Assembly: GCF_001540865.1 (NCBI RefSeq)
Contig: NC_033638.1
Span: 1,273,522 to 1,337,521 of the forward strand
DNA from: Ananas comosus
Taxonomy: Eukaryota; Streptophyta; Magnoliopsida; Poales; Bromeliaceae
Reading direction: 5' to 3'
Length of the DNA: 64,000 nt
Position 1 is the stretch's first letter; each line of letters starts with the position of its first letter. This document shows, in pieces, positions 10,581 to 24,700 of the stretch. A program made the position numbers and the translations under genes. The notes under the pieces are model-generated. The model did not search any database. It was not told the origin of the DNA and worked only from the letters and a program-made list of their open reading frames with translations.

Positions 10581-11892
10581 TTTTATAGTGAAAGTAAAAT
10601 TACTAAATTACCCATGTATTAAAAGACCAAATTTTTTTTTTTGAGTACCTGGTAACTAGTACCTTTCTCAAAGTGACCTGTTATTATAGTTTACAATTTT
10701 AAAAAAATTAAATCTGAGCCGTGAAATATAAATGAATGAACCGTATCGAAAAATAACAAGTGTAGAAGCATTACGTCATCTTTGGTGACATAATGGAAAT
10801 CAATATTTTTAGATAAATCATTTGGCCTATTATGGATACAAACTAATTAAGTTCATGATTTTGTTATGTTAAAATAAAGATTTTAATCATATTTAGAGTT
10901 GCAATTAATTCATTTGATTGTCTCTAGAATATTCTTAATCTTATTATTACATTTGTGAACTCTATTAATGTTCTTCCTAAACACAATTAAGTCTTAATAG
11001 CTATATTAAATTAATAAACTATTAAAGGTATAACTAGTTATCTTAGAAATAATAACAATATCTTTTAAAAATAGCAATTTTGAATAAAGCTCAAAATACA
11101 CTGCATCATCTTGGGTGGTGTCGTAGAAAATAGTTATAACATCATCACCTCATATGGAAAAAAACTAATATTCATCTAAACATTAAATATCAAATTATAA
11201 TTTTTACAACTAATCATCCACATTTATATTTTGCCATTTTAAATAGACTAATATTAAGCTAAATAGTCAAAAAAAAAAAAAAAGCAATAAAATCACACTT
11301 TGGCAATATAAAAGAACGTTTCGTTTACTAAGCGACTGTTTAATTCCTCCGAAAATATAGAAAAAAGATTTTCATGAAAATATTTTGTTTCAATTTTCCG
11401 CCGATTTAATTCTTAAAAAAACTAGTTTTTATGAAATTTTTCTTTTTCAGATTTTGTGAAAGATAATATTTTTATTTCAAAAAAATTGAAAATTGAAAAA
11501 TTCTAGTTCTATGAATTTAAAAAATAAAAAATAAAAAATGCTACTTTTTTTTGTTGAAAACAAACGAAATTCTTTTCTCGAAAATTTTTTTCATATTTTT
11601 TCGAAGAACAAAATAACTTCTGAAATTCGCAAAAAAATTGTTAACGCTTGAATAAAAGAAGTAAGATGTACATCGCATGAATAACTGTAGTATTTGAAAA
11701 GAATAATTTTAAACAATAGATAACCTTATTTCCTTAAATATTTTTTAAATAATAAATATTTTTTATTTTTTATTGAATGTAATCTCACCATCATATAAAT
11801 AAAATTATAAAATTTTGCAACACACTTATAAACCATATAGAATCAAATAAATTATTTATAGTTATAATATTTTCTGCTTTACTCATTGAAAC

Positions 11893-11893
<1 letters not shown>
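10581..11893. other. Gene-free AT-rich spacer
   Basis: No supported gene. A weak inverted-repeat block occurs at about 11,330-11,620 ('ttttcatgaaaatattttg' and 'cgaaaatttttttcatattt'), which may be a decayed MITE. A poly-A run lies near 11,268-11,284. Confidence 0.55.

Positions 11894-11969
<76 letters not shown>
11894..11969. repeat. (TA)n(GA)n compound microsatellite
   Basis: About 9 TA units followed by about 29 GA units, nearly perfect. It borders the small MITE that follows. Confidence 0.97.
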
Positions 11970-11971
<2 letters not shown>

Positions 11972-12199
11972 AGAGTCTGGCTACAATACTTTTAAAAGCA
12001 CCAAGTATTTGGTACTTTAAAATTTTTACAGTTAAATCTATTCCTTTGACCAATTACACCCTTAGATCATGTTATATCACCAACTACGCACTCAACTCTA
12101 GAAAATAATCATTATCACCTTAACCCAACAAATCATCATTCAAAGACCAAAAATCCATAAACACAAAATACTTGATACTTTTAAAAGTATAAGACTTAG
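11970..12199. mobile_element. Small MITE between microsatellites
   Basis: Left end 'ctggctacaatacttttaaaa' and right end 'acttttaaaagtataagact' are imperfect inverted repeats. The interior has 'ccttagatcatg' and 'cttaacccaacaaatcatc'. It is bounded by TA/GA tracts on both sides and related in its termini to family A. Confidence 0.6.
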
Positions 12200-12200
12200 T

Positions 12201-12261
<61 letters not shown>
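12200..12261. repeat. (TA)n(GA)n compound microsatellite
   Basis: About 10 TA units followed by about 20 GA units. Same order as the tract at 11,894. Confidence 0.97.
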
Positions 12262-12263
<2 letters not shown>

Positions 12264-12440
12264 TTTCTAATCAAAATTTAATTGATTTATATAGCTTTAC
12301 ACCGTTAAACGATAAAACGTCTCATATCTACCATTAAAATTATAAATTATAAATTTTAAAACCCTTTGATCATCAGGTCAATGATGTCGAAAAGATTTGA
12401 AATTTGGTTTCTAAATAGTTCATGTGGTATAAATTATGTT
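12262..12440. mobile_element. Family C MITE, partial copy
   Basis: Contains 'tttacaccgttaaacgataaa', 'catatctaccattaaaatt', 'ccctttgatcatc' and 'aatgatgtcgaaaagatttg'. These match the second half of the copy at 14,163-14,706 in the same order. The first half is missing, apparently replaced by the microsatellite. Confidence 0.65.
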
Positions 12441-12452
12441 CAACTCAGCTCG

Positions 12453-13127
<675 letters not shown>

Positions 13128-13238
13128 ATATATATATATATAAAAATAGTATATATATATTATAGAAGAGAGAGAGAGAGAGAGGAGAGAAGAGAGAGAT
13201 GAGAGAGATGAGAGAGAGGAGAGAGAGAGAGAGAGAGG
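13128..13238. repeat. (TA)n and interrupted (GA)n tract
   Basis: TA run, a short AT-rich link, then GA repeats interrupted by T and GG. Confidence 0.9.
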
Positions 13239-13812
13239 GTCAGGACTGTTGTGCTCTCAGGAGCCGGGAGGCTCCGTGCTTCCTGAGCCGCGTTTACGAT
13301 GGATGAATTTCGGAATCAACGGGAATTGGGGGACTTCTGTTTTGACTTGATCTAGCGTATTTGAAATTCTAGAAAATAATTTTTGGCAATTTTTTCCGAT
13401 ATCATTACCTAAGCAACGAAAGATTCAAAATCAATAAATTTTTACGCTGAAATAAAAACCTAAAAAAAGTGGAGTATATAGTACTAAAAATTTCGATCAA
13501 AATATTGATCTTGTTGTAGATAGTATAAGAATTTGTATCAACATTTTATTCTGATTTGAATTACTTCATATACCGTAAACTTGAAAACGGTAGATAGGTC
13601 ATACGATTAAAAATTATGTGATGTTTGAATCCCTTTCGATAACTACGGTAATGATATCAAAAAATGCAAAAATAGTTTCTACAAAAAAAAAAAAAAAACT
13701 CAACATACCCTAATCAAGTCTAACCGGAGCCGAGCGTTGATGGAAAATTTCACCATCGAAAACGACTCAGGAGCACCAGAAGGCCTCCGTGCTGCTGAAG
13801 CACAGCAGCCTA
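13239..13812. mobile_element. Family C MITE, full-length copy
   Basis: Left end 'gaggctccgtgcttcctgag', right end 'ctcaggagcaccagaaggcc', approximately complementary. The interior carries the family landmarks 'cttgatctagcgtatttgaa', 'tttttccgatatca' and, near the right, 'atcaagtctaacc'. It lies between a GA tract and a TA-rich tract. Confidence 0.7.
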
Positions 13813-14134
13813 TATAATATATATAATACTATTAAATAATAAGTATATAATAATATGATATATAATATATGTATATAATAATATGAATTAGATATGTATA
13901 GTACCCTAATGTATATAACTTATATACATGTAGATGTATATATACCTCTATATTATAATGTATAATTATACCTCATAATATATATATATAATAATCATAA
14001 TATATATATATATATATATATATACAGTATATACATATATAATATATATACATATATACATATAATATATATATACATAATAATCATATTATATATATAT
14101 ACATATACAATATATATATATATATATGAATCAG

Positions 14135-14160
<26 letters not shown>
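13813..14160. repeat. TA-rich microsatellite block
   Basis: Imperfect (TA)n with interspersed 'tacatata' and 'ataatcata' units. No other content. Confidence 0.9.
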
Positions 14161-14162
<2 letters not shown>

Positions 14163-14166
<4 letters not shown>

Positions 14167-14706
14167 TAGCTGTAACTCTCGGTAGCACGAAAGGAACGCT
14201 CCGTGCTTTACCAAGTGTTTTGTTTTCGATGATGCGGCTTCCAAATCGACGATCGACTCCGTTAGATTTGATCTACACTATTAAAAGTATTTGGAAACTA
14301 AATTTCATAATTTTTCGGTATCATTTACATATCAAACGAATAGTCTAAAAATGAACGGCTGAAAATAAAAATCTCATAAAAAATAATGATAGAAGACTTG
14401 AATTTAAGATCAGAGGTACTTACCTTACTCTAAATAGTAAAAAAAATTTTCTATAAAAATTTCATCTGATTTGGATTGTTTTACACCGTGAAATTCACAA
14501 ACGCATCACATCTACCATTAAAATTGTTAATTTTGAGACCTTTTGATCACTAACCAAATAATGTCGAAAAATTATGAAATTTAGTTTCCAAATACTTTTA
14601 ATAGTGTATATCAAGTCTAACGGAGCCGATCATCGATTTGGAAGCCGCATCATCGAAACAACTTGGTAGCACAGAGGCCTCCGTGCTACCAATAGTATAC
14701 CAGCCT
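14163..14706. mobile_element. Family C MITE, best-preserved copy
   Basis: Left arm 'cggtagcacgaaaggaacg...gtgctttaccaagt' pairs with right arm 'acttggtagcacagaggc...gtgctaccaatag'. Inside these, 'gatgcggcttccaaatcga' pairs with 'tcgatttggaagccgcatc' exactly. The element is therefore a long imperfect palindrome of about 540 bp, flanked by (TA)n on both sides. No coding capacity. Confidence 0.85.
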
Positions 14707-14713
14707 AGCTCTA

Positions 14714-14735
14714 TATATATATATATATATATATA
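14714..14735. repeat. (TA)n microsatellite
   Basis: About 11 TA units between two inverted-repeat elements. Confidence 0.95.
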
Positions 14736-14893
14736 GTAGAGCTACTATTATAACTCAGTGGGGACCACTTAACCTTAGGGGGGACCACTCAACCCTAAAG
14801 GACTAATATCATCTTAATCCTACAATTTTTCATCCAATGGCTAAAAACTTGATAACGAAAAAGATCTTTTGCTATCAATAGTATTCTACTCTA
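14736..14893. mobile_element. Short MITE, family A-like
   Basis: Left 'gagctactattataactc', right 'gctatcaatagtattctactc'. The interior has the duplicated phrase 'ggggaccactyaacc'. About 160 bp. Confidence 0.5.
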
Positions 14894-14906
14894 GCATATA
14901 GAGAGA

Positions 14907-14940
14907 AAGTCTGGCTACTATACTATTAATAGCGCCAAAC
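14907..14940. mobile_element. Truncated end of a family A MITE
   Basis: 'agtctggctactatactattaatagcgcc' matches the left end of the family A copies and stops where the LTR begins. This suggests the LTR inserted into it; the other half was not found. Confidence 0.5.
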
Positions 14941-15550
14941 TATCACGCCCCGGATTACTAATTTTTCCGGGCTCGCTAACAGAGCCGCCGTATGCATAGG
15001 TATTTCTCCTATATATGAAGCGAAAAAGTAGAATTACCTGTAATCATACAATACTACAAACAGTAGTATAGAGCAGCTAGGAAAATAAACCAACTATATA
15101 TAAACTGTGGTTCAATACATACATGTCATCCAAGGTATACAAATACTCGCTCTGGTGAGAAAGAACAACTGTATGTAAATACCCAAAAACTACAATTACA
15201 TATAGCTGGTGCTCCTCTAGCTCTGCGACTCGACTGGAAGGGCTCTAACTCGCGACGCCCTTACTACGATCAAGATCAGCAACAACAGCAGGCGAAGGCG
15301 ACGGCTCTGCAAAACAGTGGTAACAACTAGGCGTGAGAACTACTACAAAAAGTAGTCCTCAGTGGTGGGTACCGCCCTCAAACTCATCGGTCCATCCATT
15401 AAGTCTACAGGGATAAGCAGGAATAGTAAAGAAAGCTGGAACAAATCTACAGCTAAATATACGCTATAACTATCATGATCTAACCTAACCCTCTGTTAGA
15501 ACAACTGTCAACTCAGCATCCATCTCAAAATAAGGACTGTAATCATATGG
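14941..15550 (-). mobile_element. Gypsy LTR fragment, antisense (3' portion)
   Basis: Begins TATCACGCCCCGG, a one-base variant of the TGTCACGCCCC terminus. The conserved 'gtgagaactac...gtcctcagtggtgggtaccgcc' block lies at about 15,335-15,372. It is cut by a second antisense LTR end at 15,551. Confidence 0.75.
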
Positions 15551-18500
15551 GGTCACGCCCCGACGTCCTCTTGTCGGATTCGGGCACGGGCCAAAGACCG
15601 CCCGAGCACGGACAGGGTTTAATCTCGTGGTACGCGGCACAGAGTCCCCTGACGTTCAACGGCGTCGCAAATCGATACAATGTCGGAACAGTTCGCAACC
15701 CAAGGAACACTTTTCAACAAACGTTTTTGCATAAGGAAGTATTCAAAACATAAATCTACTTTGCTTTACATTCCATCATCTCACTATTTACATTTACATT
15801 CTTAGATTCTATCACATTTCATTTCCTTTGATTTTCTTATGTCCGATACAATTCAAATTATACAAATTTATTAAAGTTGAACTCTTGGTTCTTTCATTTT
15901 CATATTCCCTAATGTAGCCGGACTCAGTTTGCTATCTGCCTGCGCCGAATAGGGGTCCGCTTACACTAAACGGAAGCCTACGCCCCTTTCCTCGCCGCCG
16001 CGCCAGAGCCGTTATACGTGTGGCTACCTTTTAATACCCCGACAAAAAGATGATGAAGAATGTGTTTTAGCAGACACCTAACGTCGAACAATATGTTTAC
16101 AACCCTAGTGTGACATGTGATAATCGTGGCCACCGCAAAGGGCAGAGCTCGAGATGACATCAGCGTCCAAAGGCAGGCAAACAAATATTAGTTCAATAGA
16201 TAGAGTCTAAATCATAAATCATTTTAACTAACATTACCATGCTTTTGCCTCACAAATGCATCATGTACATTATGCCATTATATAAGTGATTACATTGTTT
16301 CAACATTATTATTACCCATTCTTACTTTTACTTATTCTTTACTTTACTAGCTATTATTTAGATTAACCTTTTATTCTTTATTACCTGTCTTTCTTTTAGC
16401 ATTACCCTTCCTTATCTTGCACTTTATTCTTATTCTTTACGCCTTTACTAAGTGGTACTACACTGTAGTAATATTCTTTCTTTGCCTAAGCGTTACTTTT
16501 ACTTTAGCAACTTTGCCATCGACTCGGTCTTGAGCCAATAACGCGGAGTAGTTCGGCGCTCTGTCCGTATGGAGGCTGAAGGCGGAAAAAACTTACATAC
16601 ACCTCAGCCTTTCAATCGACAAACCACATCGCCACGGGTTCGCCCAGAGCTGCGGTACACCCGTGGCAAGGGATCCCGGTGGCTAGAGGACACGCCGCGT
16701 CACACTCCGCCCAGACCCGAAATCAGCCGATAGGGTGGCAGCAACAAGGAATACATGCACCATGCACCCTATGCCGCTCACTGTCTCTTGCAACGATTAA
16801 AGCACTCGCAGTTCTTAATCCTGCGTGGGATGACAGACATTGCCACAATTGCACCCGCGGCTAGATGAACTAATATCCGAGTTTGAGTATGTATTGCTAC
16901 AGCAGCAACTAGACCAAGGAGTTGCACTAGCGAGCATGGCAGACTCTCGGTTAATCCAATTATGATTTTACTTCGAGGTGGTTAGTCTCATACCAGTTTT
17001 TGTTTCGTAGCCTATAATCTTAGCGCTCTCTAACCTTATCTCAACCTAAGTTAATACATATAGAGATCAATTCATTTACATTCTCACTATCACTGTCTCT
17101 ATTTTTGGTTCCATTGACAACTTAGAGTCCAATTACTTCTCTTCAAAATCAGCTAGGTTCAATTGTCGACTCTAGGTTCCTATCATTACGTTCAAACCTA
17201 GGATATCTATATTTGACTCTTTAGGTTCATGTTATTTCTTTTTTCTCGAATTTCTTACCTACGCATGTGGTCGTTCTATATTCGATATCATAATCTTGCA
17301 CATGCCACTCGTGAATACCTATGTTCAATGACGACTAAGACGTGCTTCAATGCACTCAATCCTCATCCTTATGTATATTTACTATCTTTAGGTATTACAA
17401 TTACATTAAGTGACACTTATAGTGTGTCGGCATTTCTTCTTTACTTAGAGTATATACTCAAGTTAACCTTCATTATCATTTCTAACATATTTCGTGCTTC
17501 ATTTAATTATGACCTCATGCAATTATTAATAGCGAATACATCTAGCACTACAGTCTATGTTTTATATCAACATACATTTCATACATGCCTTATAAATATA
17601 TACCTTCAATCGCTTATACTCAGCATTCTATAAGTATGTCAATGTATTCTTTACTTAGCATTCTTCATCATGTCATTCTTACTTGGGGCAATTCTTATCA
17701 TTGCATTCTTATTAGCATTCATTACATTATGTCTGAATATCACATTCTATATTGCTTTCCATTCATGCATAGCCATTTCTAAAACATGCTCTAGCTATGA
17801 TTACTTACTTTAACTCGACATTTATCTAATCATATGCTACATATTCACTTAGATTTAGTTCTTGCATTCATTAGCATACCACTGGATACATTTCCTTAGC
17901 ATCTTTATTCATGGCATTATATCATTGATTGCATCATTATGGTGATTCTTCTTAAATTCTTAGTCTTGCTTCATAGTGCGAACACACTAACTACTTGGCG
18001 TGAAGGCGATCCTAGTCGGCTTGGGTAAACACAATCCACCTCTTAAACGCGTTCCGGTGTGTGTGTGTCGTCACTTGTGCAGACGCCGGCTCCCGCGATG
18101 CCTGCACCGTGACACGTTTTGCCCGAACTCTCGACTGCGCCGCAACACCTGCACAAGGCACAATCGCGATTCGGTTCTGTTCGGGAGTTTATTCCCGACA
18201 CCACGATACTCCCGAATCATTTTCATGAATTTTTGGAGCTTATCGCCGCCCGTGCTGCGGCTATCTTACCCAAAACAGACTGTTTTTGCTCAATAATTCG
18301 CGTACACTCGTCGGCCATTGTCGAACGGAGCGCCCAATGCGTTGTTTATACGCCCAATTAGGTTGTATATAGGCTCAATGAGATCAAACTCAACTATTTA
18401 CAAAAACCCCTTTTGGAGCCCTTGATGCTACTTCTAGTAAAATCCTCCATTTCGTATCTCATGAATCAAGCATGTTCATCTACTTAGCTCATGCTTAGGA

Positions 18501-19361
18501 TTCTATTAAAATCATCTTTAGAGTATACGAATTACTAAAGATCTACGCATAAAAGCTTCAAGGAATGCTTACCTCTTAGGTTGGCTTCCAAGGTGAAGAA
18601 GAAGATGATGAGGGAAGCTCTCCATCTTGCTTCACCTTCTTTTTCCTTTTTCTTTCTTCTTCTTTCTTCATCCTTTCAGTGTTTCTTACGAGACGAGAGA
18701 GAGGAGGTTTGGTGGTGATTACGGTGACGAGAGAGCGCGAAAGAGAGAGTTCGTAATCCTCTCTTCACTCATAACCTTATTGCCATCAAAATGCCATATA
18801 GTCTCTCAACAATGCCCTTCTCCCGCAACAGGCCCGAGACTGGGCCATTTTCGGGGTTCGGGATCGTACGCTACCCTCGATGAGAGACCGTCCCTATCGA
18901 GAGACCTGTCTCTTGACTGAGAGACCTGTTCCGAAAGTGTCCAGAAATCAGCCTTCTAAGTCTTAAGCCAAATTTTGAGACTTTTTCACCATTTTTTCGC
19001 TCCGTTTTCACTCGTTTTCGTCGTTTGACATCCGATTCATTTCAAATCGAACCGAGACTCTCCAAACATGTTTTCAAGCATTTTTCATACTATTCTTTTC
19101 ATCCACGCTAATGCTCGCGATTAGTCCATGGTCAACATAGCCTTTCGGGTGCCCGTTTTCGGGCGCCCTTATGCCGCGCGGAAACAGTCACTTTCCGGAT
19201 TCAAGCTCTTAGTTCCGAACTTGGCTCGGAATGATGGTCCATTCCTTTCTAAGTAAATACATCGTGAAAGTTCATGACATTGATAAGTTACTTACTATTA
19301 AGAATTTCGTCACCTCTAAAAAGAGTTCGTCCCTCCCGCCCGCGAAACTAAGAACGTAACA
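15551..19361 (-). mobile_element. Long antisense gypsy LTR (about 3.8 kb)
   Basis: The left boundary is GGTCACGCCCCG, a variant of the TGTCACGCCCC terminus. The right boundary is ...AAGAACGTAACA, so on the minus strand it starts TGTTACGTTC. It contains the shared 'cacagagtcccctgacg' block (about 15,639) and a pyrimidine-rich region at about 18,620-18,680 like the leader of the solo LTR at 38.4 kb. The interior (17.2-18.0 kb) is AT-rich and non-coding. No target duplication was found at the two edges. The length exceeds the other LTRs, so it may include a further insertion. Confidence 0.65.
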
Positions 19362-21080
19362 CCTTCATTCAGCTCGGAGGCAATTGAGGGCACTTAACTT
19401 GTCACCTTTCTTTACTTCGGAAGGGCGCTTTTGACACTTCTTTGGAACTATCAAGAGGACTACTACGGAGCTCATGAACGCAAACGCATCAACTTTGCAA
19501 GGCCATCTCAAAAAGTGCATTACGGTCTCCGCTCACTCTAGGTGGTAGCGCAAGTCGAAACTCGTACGCTCCCTCACTTAGCGCTACAGAGAATCCCACC
19601 ACATCTTTGTCCATCGGCCACAAAGACGTCTTCTTCGTGGGCACATGCATTACTCCCCAATTCTAGGAATGGCGTTCCAAATCAAATCTATCAGACATTG
19701 CTAAAAGCAATATCACCAGTATGCATCGGTTTTAATACTGTATTGCTACTAATTCCCGGACTACTTTGTATGCTCTAAAGCTTGAGATGGACCACTTCAG
19801 GTAGCCATATAACCCCAGCTTCCATCTCATTCCACGTGGGCGCTTGCACCATAGCTCGGGTCTCTCCAGAAGCACTTCACCATAATGGAGTTTTCAGGAA
19901 GAATACCACTATTGGCCTTATGATATGACCTATCTACACGTTCATAACCCTCATTAGTTTTTGCCAAAAGGCTCACGAAGATCACTTTATGTTCTGATGC
20001 CATGAATTCGAGTCAAACCTCTGTTGATAAGGACTATCGTGAATACTTCGCCATTCTCGTGTTAATCATTGGATGGTCCAAAAGGCCAACGAAATGACTT
20101 CATTTATTAGGCCTAAAGTATCCCGTAATACACCGGCTGTTCTATAATGTCCGAAGCGTATAGCGCATCTTCATCCGCTCGCATGATGTCCGGGATGAAC
20201 CAATCATAACGATTGAAGGTGTTCCAGTGCGATATTCTCGCACTTGGTATATTCGCACACACTCCAATCCAGTGAAGCAACTAAAATCCCAAACCGTATC
20301 TAATTCTCGTGTACGTTGGGTCACAATCGTACTCTTAGATCATGTACCATCAATGCTAGTTACCGCTCTACGTCGAAAATGAGCCACTCACTATTGGGCT
20401 CCTATGCACTAGTGCGAGCCACCAGGCGTGCCCACAGTGATCCATTGCGTCCGCGCTTCACACTTGGGACACACGCCCAAGTAGCTTAACTCAGACCAAC
20501 AAACTCATCGAGCGGACTCCACACTCATTCTGTCACTCCCGCCCAGTACTGATGATATGAGGTTGTACGCTACCTCTAGTAGGTGCTACATATATAGCCT
20601 TGTGGTTGCTTGGGCTCTATGCACCAGCGACGCAATGCAACCGGTCTTCCCAGAGGCGCAGCGAATCTCCTTCCGGGGACATGGTGGTCCTCCTCCGCCC
20701 AATGGAACCCGGTGCCGAGAGCTCTATGTTTCTGCAGGATGAGGGATCTTAGCAATCTTTCTCCTCCTTGCTGGGGCTCGCTCACAGCTCCATGTGGTTC
20801 GCGTAACAAATCTCTCCCGCTTCAGGGACCGCTGGATCAGCTCCGAGAGCCCGCCAAGAAATAGCAGTTGTTGCAAGATTTTGATTTTTTGGCTCCTCGA
20901 AACCTCCCACAATTGCACTTTTATCATTCTAAGCCTGTCAGCTATTTCCGAAGATAGCAATCCTCGCACTTCCGGTCAAATCTGACTAAAGTTCGACATT
21001 TACTTTACGAATTCTCGGCATATACTTCTTTGGTCTTACTATCTACTACATAGATAGTAGTAATTAACTATATGGCTCAT
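19362..21080. other. Degenerate retroelement interior, unresolved
   Basis: Moderate-GC sequence adjoining the antisense LTR. All frames are closed by stops, and I recognise no gag, protease, RT or integrase motif. A C-P-K-C pair appears in a minus-strand frame near 20,470 but is not convincing as a zinc knuckle. It is most likely a heavily mutated retroelement body. Direction unknown. Confidence 0.45.
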
Positions 21081-21300
21081 ATTGCAGTCACGCTCCAACT
21101 TCTATGCGTCAAAACACCATAACTGCATGAAAACTCATATCCCTCACGCGATGTCTCGTCACGACCAATCTCCAGCCAGCAGGCTCCCAAAGCAGTGGGG
21201 TCCTCGTGTCAGATTAGGCACTGGACTCCGCCGTGGACCCCTCCGGTTCGCTATCATTGCCGCATTCTTGGATGGCCCGACCGTGCGCATGTGGCACACT
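21081..21300 (+). other. Possible gag-region remnant before the gap
   Basis: A plus-strand open stretch rich in Arg, Pro and Gly lies just before the N gap and upstream of the gypsy protease. Position suggests gag, but no diagnostic motif is visible. Confidence 0.3.
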
Positions 21301-21400
21301 NNNNNNNNNNNNNNNNNNNNNNNNNNNNNNNNNNNNNNNNNNNNNNNNNNNNNNNNNNNNNNNNNNNNNNNNNNNNNNNNNNNNNNNNNNNNNNNNNNNN
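21301..21400. other. Assembly gap (100 N)
   Basis: Exactly 100 N, a conventional placeholder, so the true gap length is unknown. It falls within the gag part of the gypsy element. Confidence 0.99.
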
Positions 21401-21410
21401 AAGAGAGAGT

Positions 21411-21729
21411 AACTCCTAGCCGGGAAAGTGTTTCAGCAGCTGGGCAAATGTGTTTCCTTGTGTGGCCAGAGGGCCACCTTCTAGTTGTACTATCCGAGGG
21501 GTGCAGCCCAGCGGCATCCTCGGCATCTCACTAGCATCGCCAGTCCCAATCAGGGACATCGTTCAGCAGCACACTAGTCAGGGCGGGCCGCCAGTTCTGC
21601 GCAGGCGAGGGTCACGACAGGCCCCCGAGCGGCTCGCATTACGCGGCCCAGATCTGGAACGGAAGGCAGCGACAGCCGAGGAATTTGTCGCAGTACCAAT
21701 TTTTACTTATCGTATTCGAGTTAACGAGC
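21411..21729 (+). pseudogene. gag tail with broken zinc knuckle
   Basis: The sequence after the gap reads 'gggaaagtgtttcagcag' and 'gagggccacc', the position and wording of the GKCF-CxxC...PRGPP zinc-knuckle region in gypsy gag. The expected CCHC residues are not in one frame, so small indels have broken it. A Gln/Arg/Pro-rich linker follows and leads to the protease. Confidence 0.55.
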
Positions 21730-24700
21730 ATGTTTGATACTGGTGCATCGCATTCATTCATCGTGACGTACTGGTTGCCGAACTGCATTTTGGCATCCCA
21801 CTTGTATCCTTGTTGCATCCGGGACGAGTTGTTGTACCCGATCATTCTTTGGGCATTCGGGAGTTTTGCCCCAGCTGCCCTATTCGGGTTGGAGATTGGA
21901 TCATGCCCGTGGACTTGCTAGCTTTGCATAAACTCGGAAAGTTTGACGTCGTGTTGGGCATGGATTGGTTAACTGAGTATTTCGCCACTATCGATTGCAA
22001 GGACCGAACCGTGACGTTTAGAGAGCTGGAGCAGGCGGAGGTTGTGTACCGAGGATGCCAGAGTTCGCTGTTTGCGATGACGATTAGCTCTTCTCGAGCT
22101 CGGCAGTTGATTAGTAGGGGCTGCGTAGCCTATTTGGCTACTGTCGTGTTGCGGGGCGATGCGGACGCCCCTAGGATTGAGGATATCCCCGCAGTGCGGG
22201 AGTTTGGAGATGTGTTTCCAACGGAGCTTCCAGGCATGCCACCTGATAGGGAGATTGAGTTTGTGGTAGATCTCGTCCCCGGGACTACCCCGATCTCAAA
22301 GGCACCCTATAGGATGGCACCAGCAGAATTGAAGGAGCTGAAGGCACAGTTGCAGGATCTTCTGGATAAGGGTTTTGTGCGACCGAGTGTGTCACCTTGG
22401 GGAGCACCGGTTTTGTTTGTAAAGAAGAATGATGGATCACTTCGCTTATGTGTGGACTATCGTGAACTTAATAAAGTCACGATCAAGAACAAGTATCCAT
22501 TGCCGAGAATCGACGATCTATTTGATCAGCTCTAGGGATCTTGTGTATATTCCAAGATTGACTTGCAGTCGGGATATCATCAGTTGAGGATCAGACCTGA
22601 GGATGTGTCGAAGACGGCTTTTAGAACACGGTATGGACACTATGAGTTTACTGTTATGCCGTTTGGGCTTACTAATACCCCGGCGGCTTTTATGGATTTA
22701 ATGAACCGTGTTTTCAAGCCTTACTTAGACAGATTTGTCGTGGTGTTCATCGATGACATCTTAGTGTATTCGCGGAGTGATGCGGATTACGAGGAACACT
22801 TGAGACTTGTACTTCAAGTGCTTCGGGAAAAGAAGCTCTACGCCAAGTTGACAAAGTGTGAATTTTGGCTTAAAGAGGTAGCATTCTTGGGCCATTTGAT
22901 TTCAGAGTCCGGGATAGCTGTGGATCCAAGGAAGATTGAAGCTATCAAGGATTGGCCGAGGCCGACGAGCGTGACCGAGATACGGAGCTTCATTGGGTTG
23001 GCCGGCTACTACCGACGGTTTGTTGAGGGATTTGCAAAGTTATCTACTCCCCTCACGAAACTCACGCATAAAGGAACTAAGTTCATTTGGAATGATGCCT
23101 GCGAAAGAAGCTTCCAAGAGTTGAAGCAGAGATTGACGACATCCCCGATCCTAACCTTGCAAACTGCTGGATCAGGATATGTGATTTATAGCGATGCTTC
23201 TTTTAATGGATTGGGCTGTGTTTTGATGCAGGATGGGAAGGTGATCGCTTATGCATCTCGCCAATTGAAGGATTACGAAAGGAATTACCCCACTCACGAC
23301 TTGGAGTTGGCGGCCGTAGTCTTTGCATTGAAGCTATGGCGCCACTACTTATATGGCGAGCGGTGTGAAGTATATACGGATCACAAGAGCTTAAAGTATC
23401 TTTTCACTCAGAAGGAGTTGAACTTGAGGCAGCGCAGATGGTTGGAGCTACTCAAGGATTATGATTTGACGATACTTTACCACCCGGGCAAGGCTAACGT
23501 GGTGGCGGATGCGCTAAGTCAGAAATCGACGGAGAACTTAGCGATGCTTATGGTTACTCAACCACCGTTAATCGAGCAGATGAAGCGGTTGGAGTTGGAG
23601 TTGGAGGTGGTCGCTCCTGATACACCTTTGAGACTGATGACTTTGGTGGTGCAACCTACCCTTTTGGAAAGAATTAAAGAAAAGCAAGCTTCCGACTCGG
23701 AGTTGCAAAAGATTCGAGCTAAGATGGTTGATAGTTGCACCTGCGACTTCACTTTACACGGTGATGGATTGATGCATTTCCGCGGACGACTTTGTGTACC
23801 GGCGCACTTGGGCATTAAAGAGGATATTCTTCAAGAAACACACCGAGCACCGTATGCTATACATCCGGGAGGCACCAAGATGTACAAGGACTTGAAGTTG
23901 CTTTACTGGTGGCTCGGGATGAAAAAGGATGTTGGTGAGTTTGTTGCTAGATGTTTAACTTGCCAACAGGTGAAGGCTGAGCACCGAGTTCCTGAGGGAA
24001 GTTCCAGAGTCTACCGATTCCAGTGTGGAAATGGGAAAAGATCACCATGGATTTCGTGATGGAATTGCCTCGCTCACTGGCCGGGCATGATGCTATTTGG
24101 GTGATTGTGGATAGATTGACGAAATCGGCACATTTCATACCTATCCACACTACTTGGACTGGTGAGAGACTCGCACAGGTTTATTTGGATGAGATTGTGC
24201 GATTGCACGGGGTACCTACTTCTATAGTATCAGATCGAGACCCCCGTTTTGTATCCCACTTTTGGAGGAGCTTACAGGACGCTCTGGGTACGCGTTTGGA
24301 CTTCAGTACAGCTTTCCACCCTCAGAGTGACGGGCAGTCGGAGCGTACTATACAGACTCTCGAGGACATGCTTCGAGCCTGCGTGATTGACTTCCAGGGA
24401 GGATGGTCGCAGCATCTACCGATGGCAGAGTTTGCTTATAACAACAGTTATCAAGCAAGCATCAAGATGGCACCGTTCGAGGCACTCTATGGACGGAAGT
24501 GTAGATCGCCACTTCATTGGAGTGAAGTTGGCGAGAGATTGGCTTTAGGCCCAGATGTGCTCCAGGAAGCAGAGGACAAGGTTCGCATTGCTCGGGAGCG
24601 ATTGTTGACGGCCCAGAGTAGGCAGAGGAGTTATGCTGATCGGCATCGACGAGACTTGGAGTTTCAGATTGGAGATAACGTCTTCTTGATAGTCTCGCCG

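Noticed and set aside
17229..17782. 134- and 65-codon plus-strand open frames
   Set aside because: AT-rich interior of an antisense LTR, no motif and composition like the surrounding non-coding DNA.
20557..20969. Overlapping frames on both strands before the gypsy element
   Set aside because: No gag, zinc knuckle or other motif could be recognised, and frames on both strands are equally open.
21082..21534. Open frames spanning the N gap
   Set aside because: Continuity across 100 N is an artefact of treating N as open.
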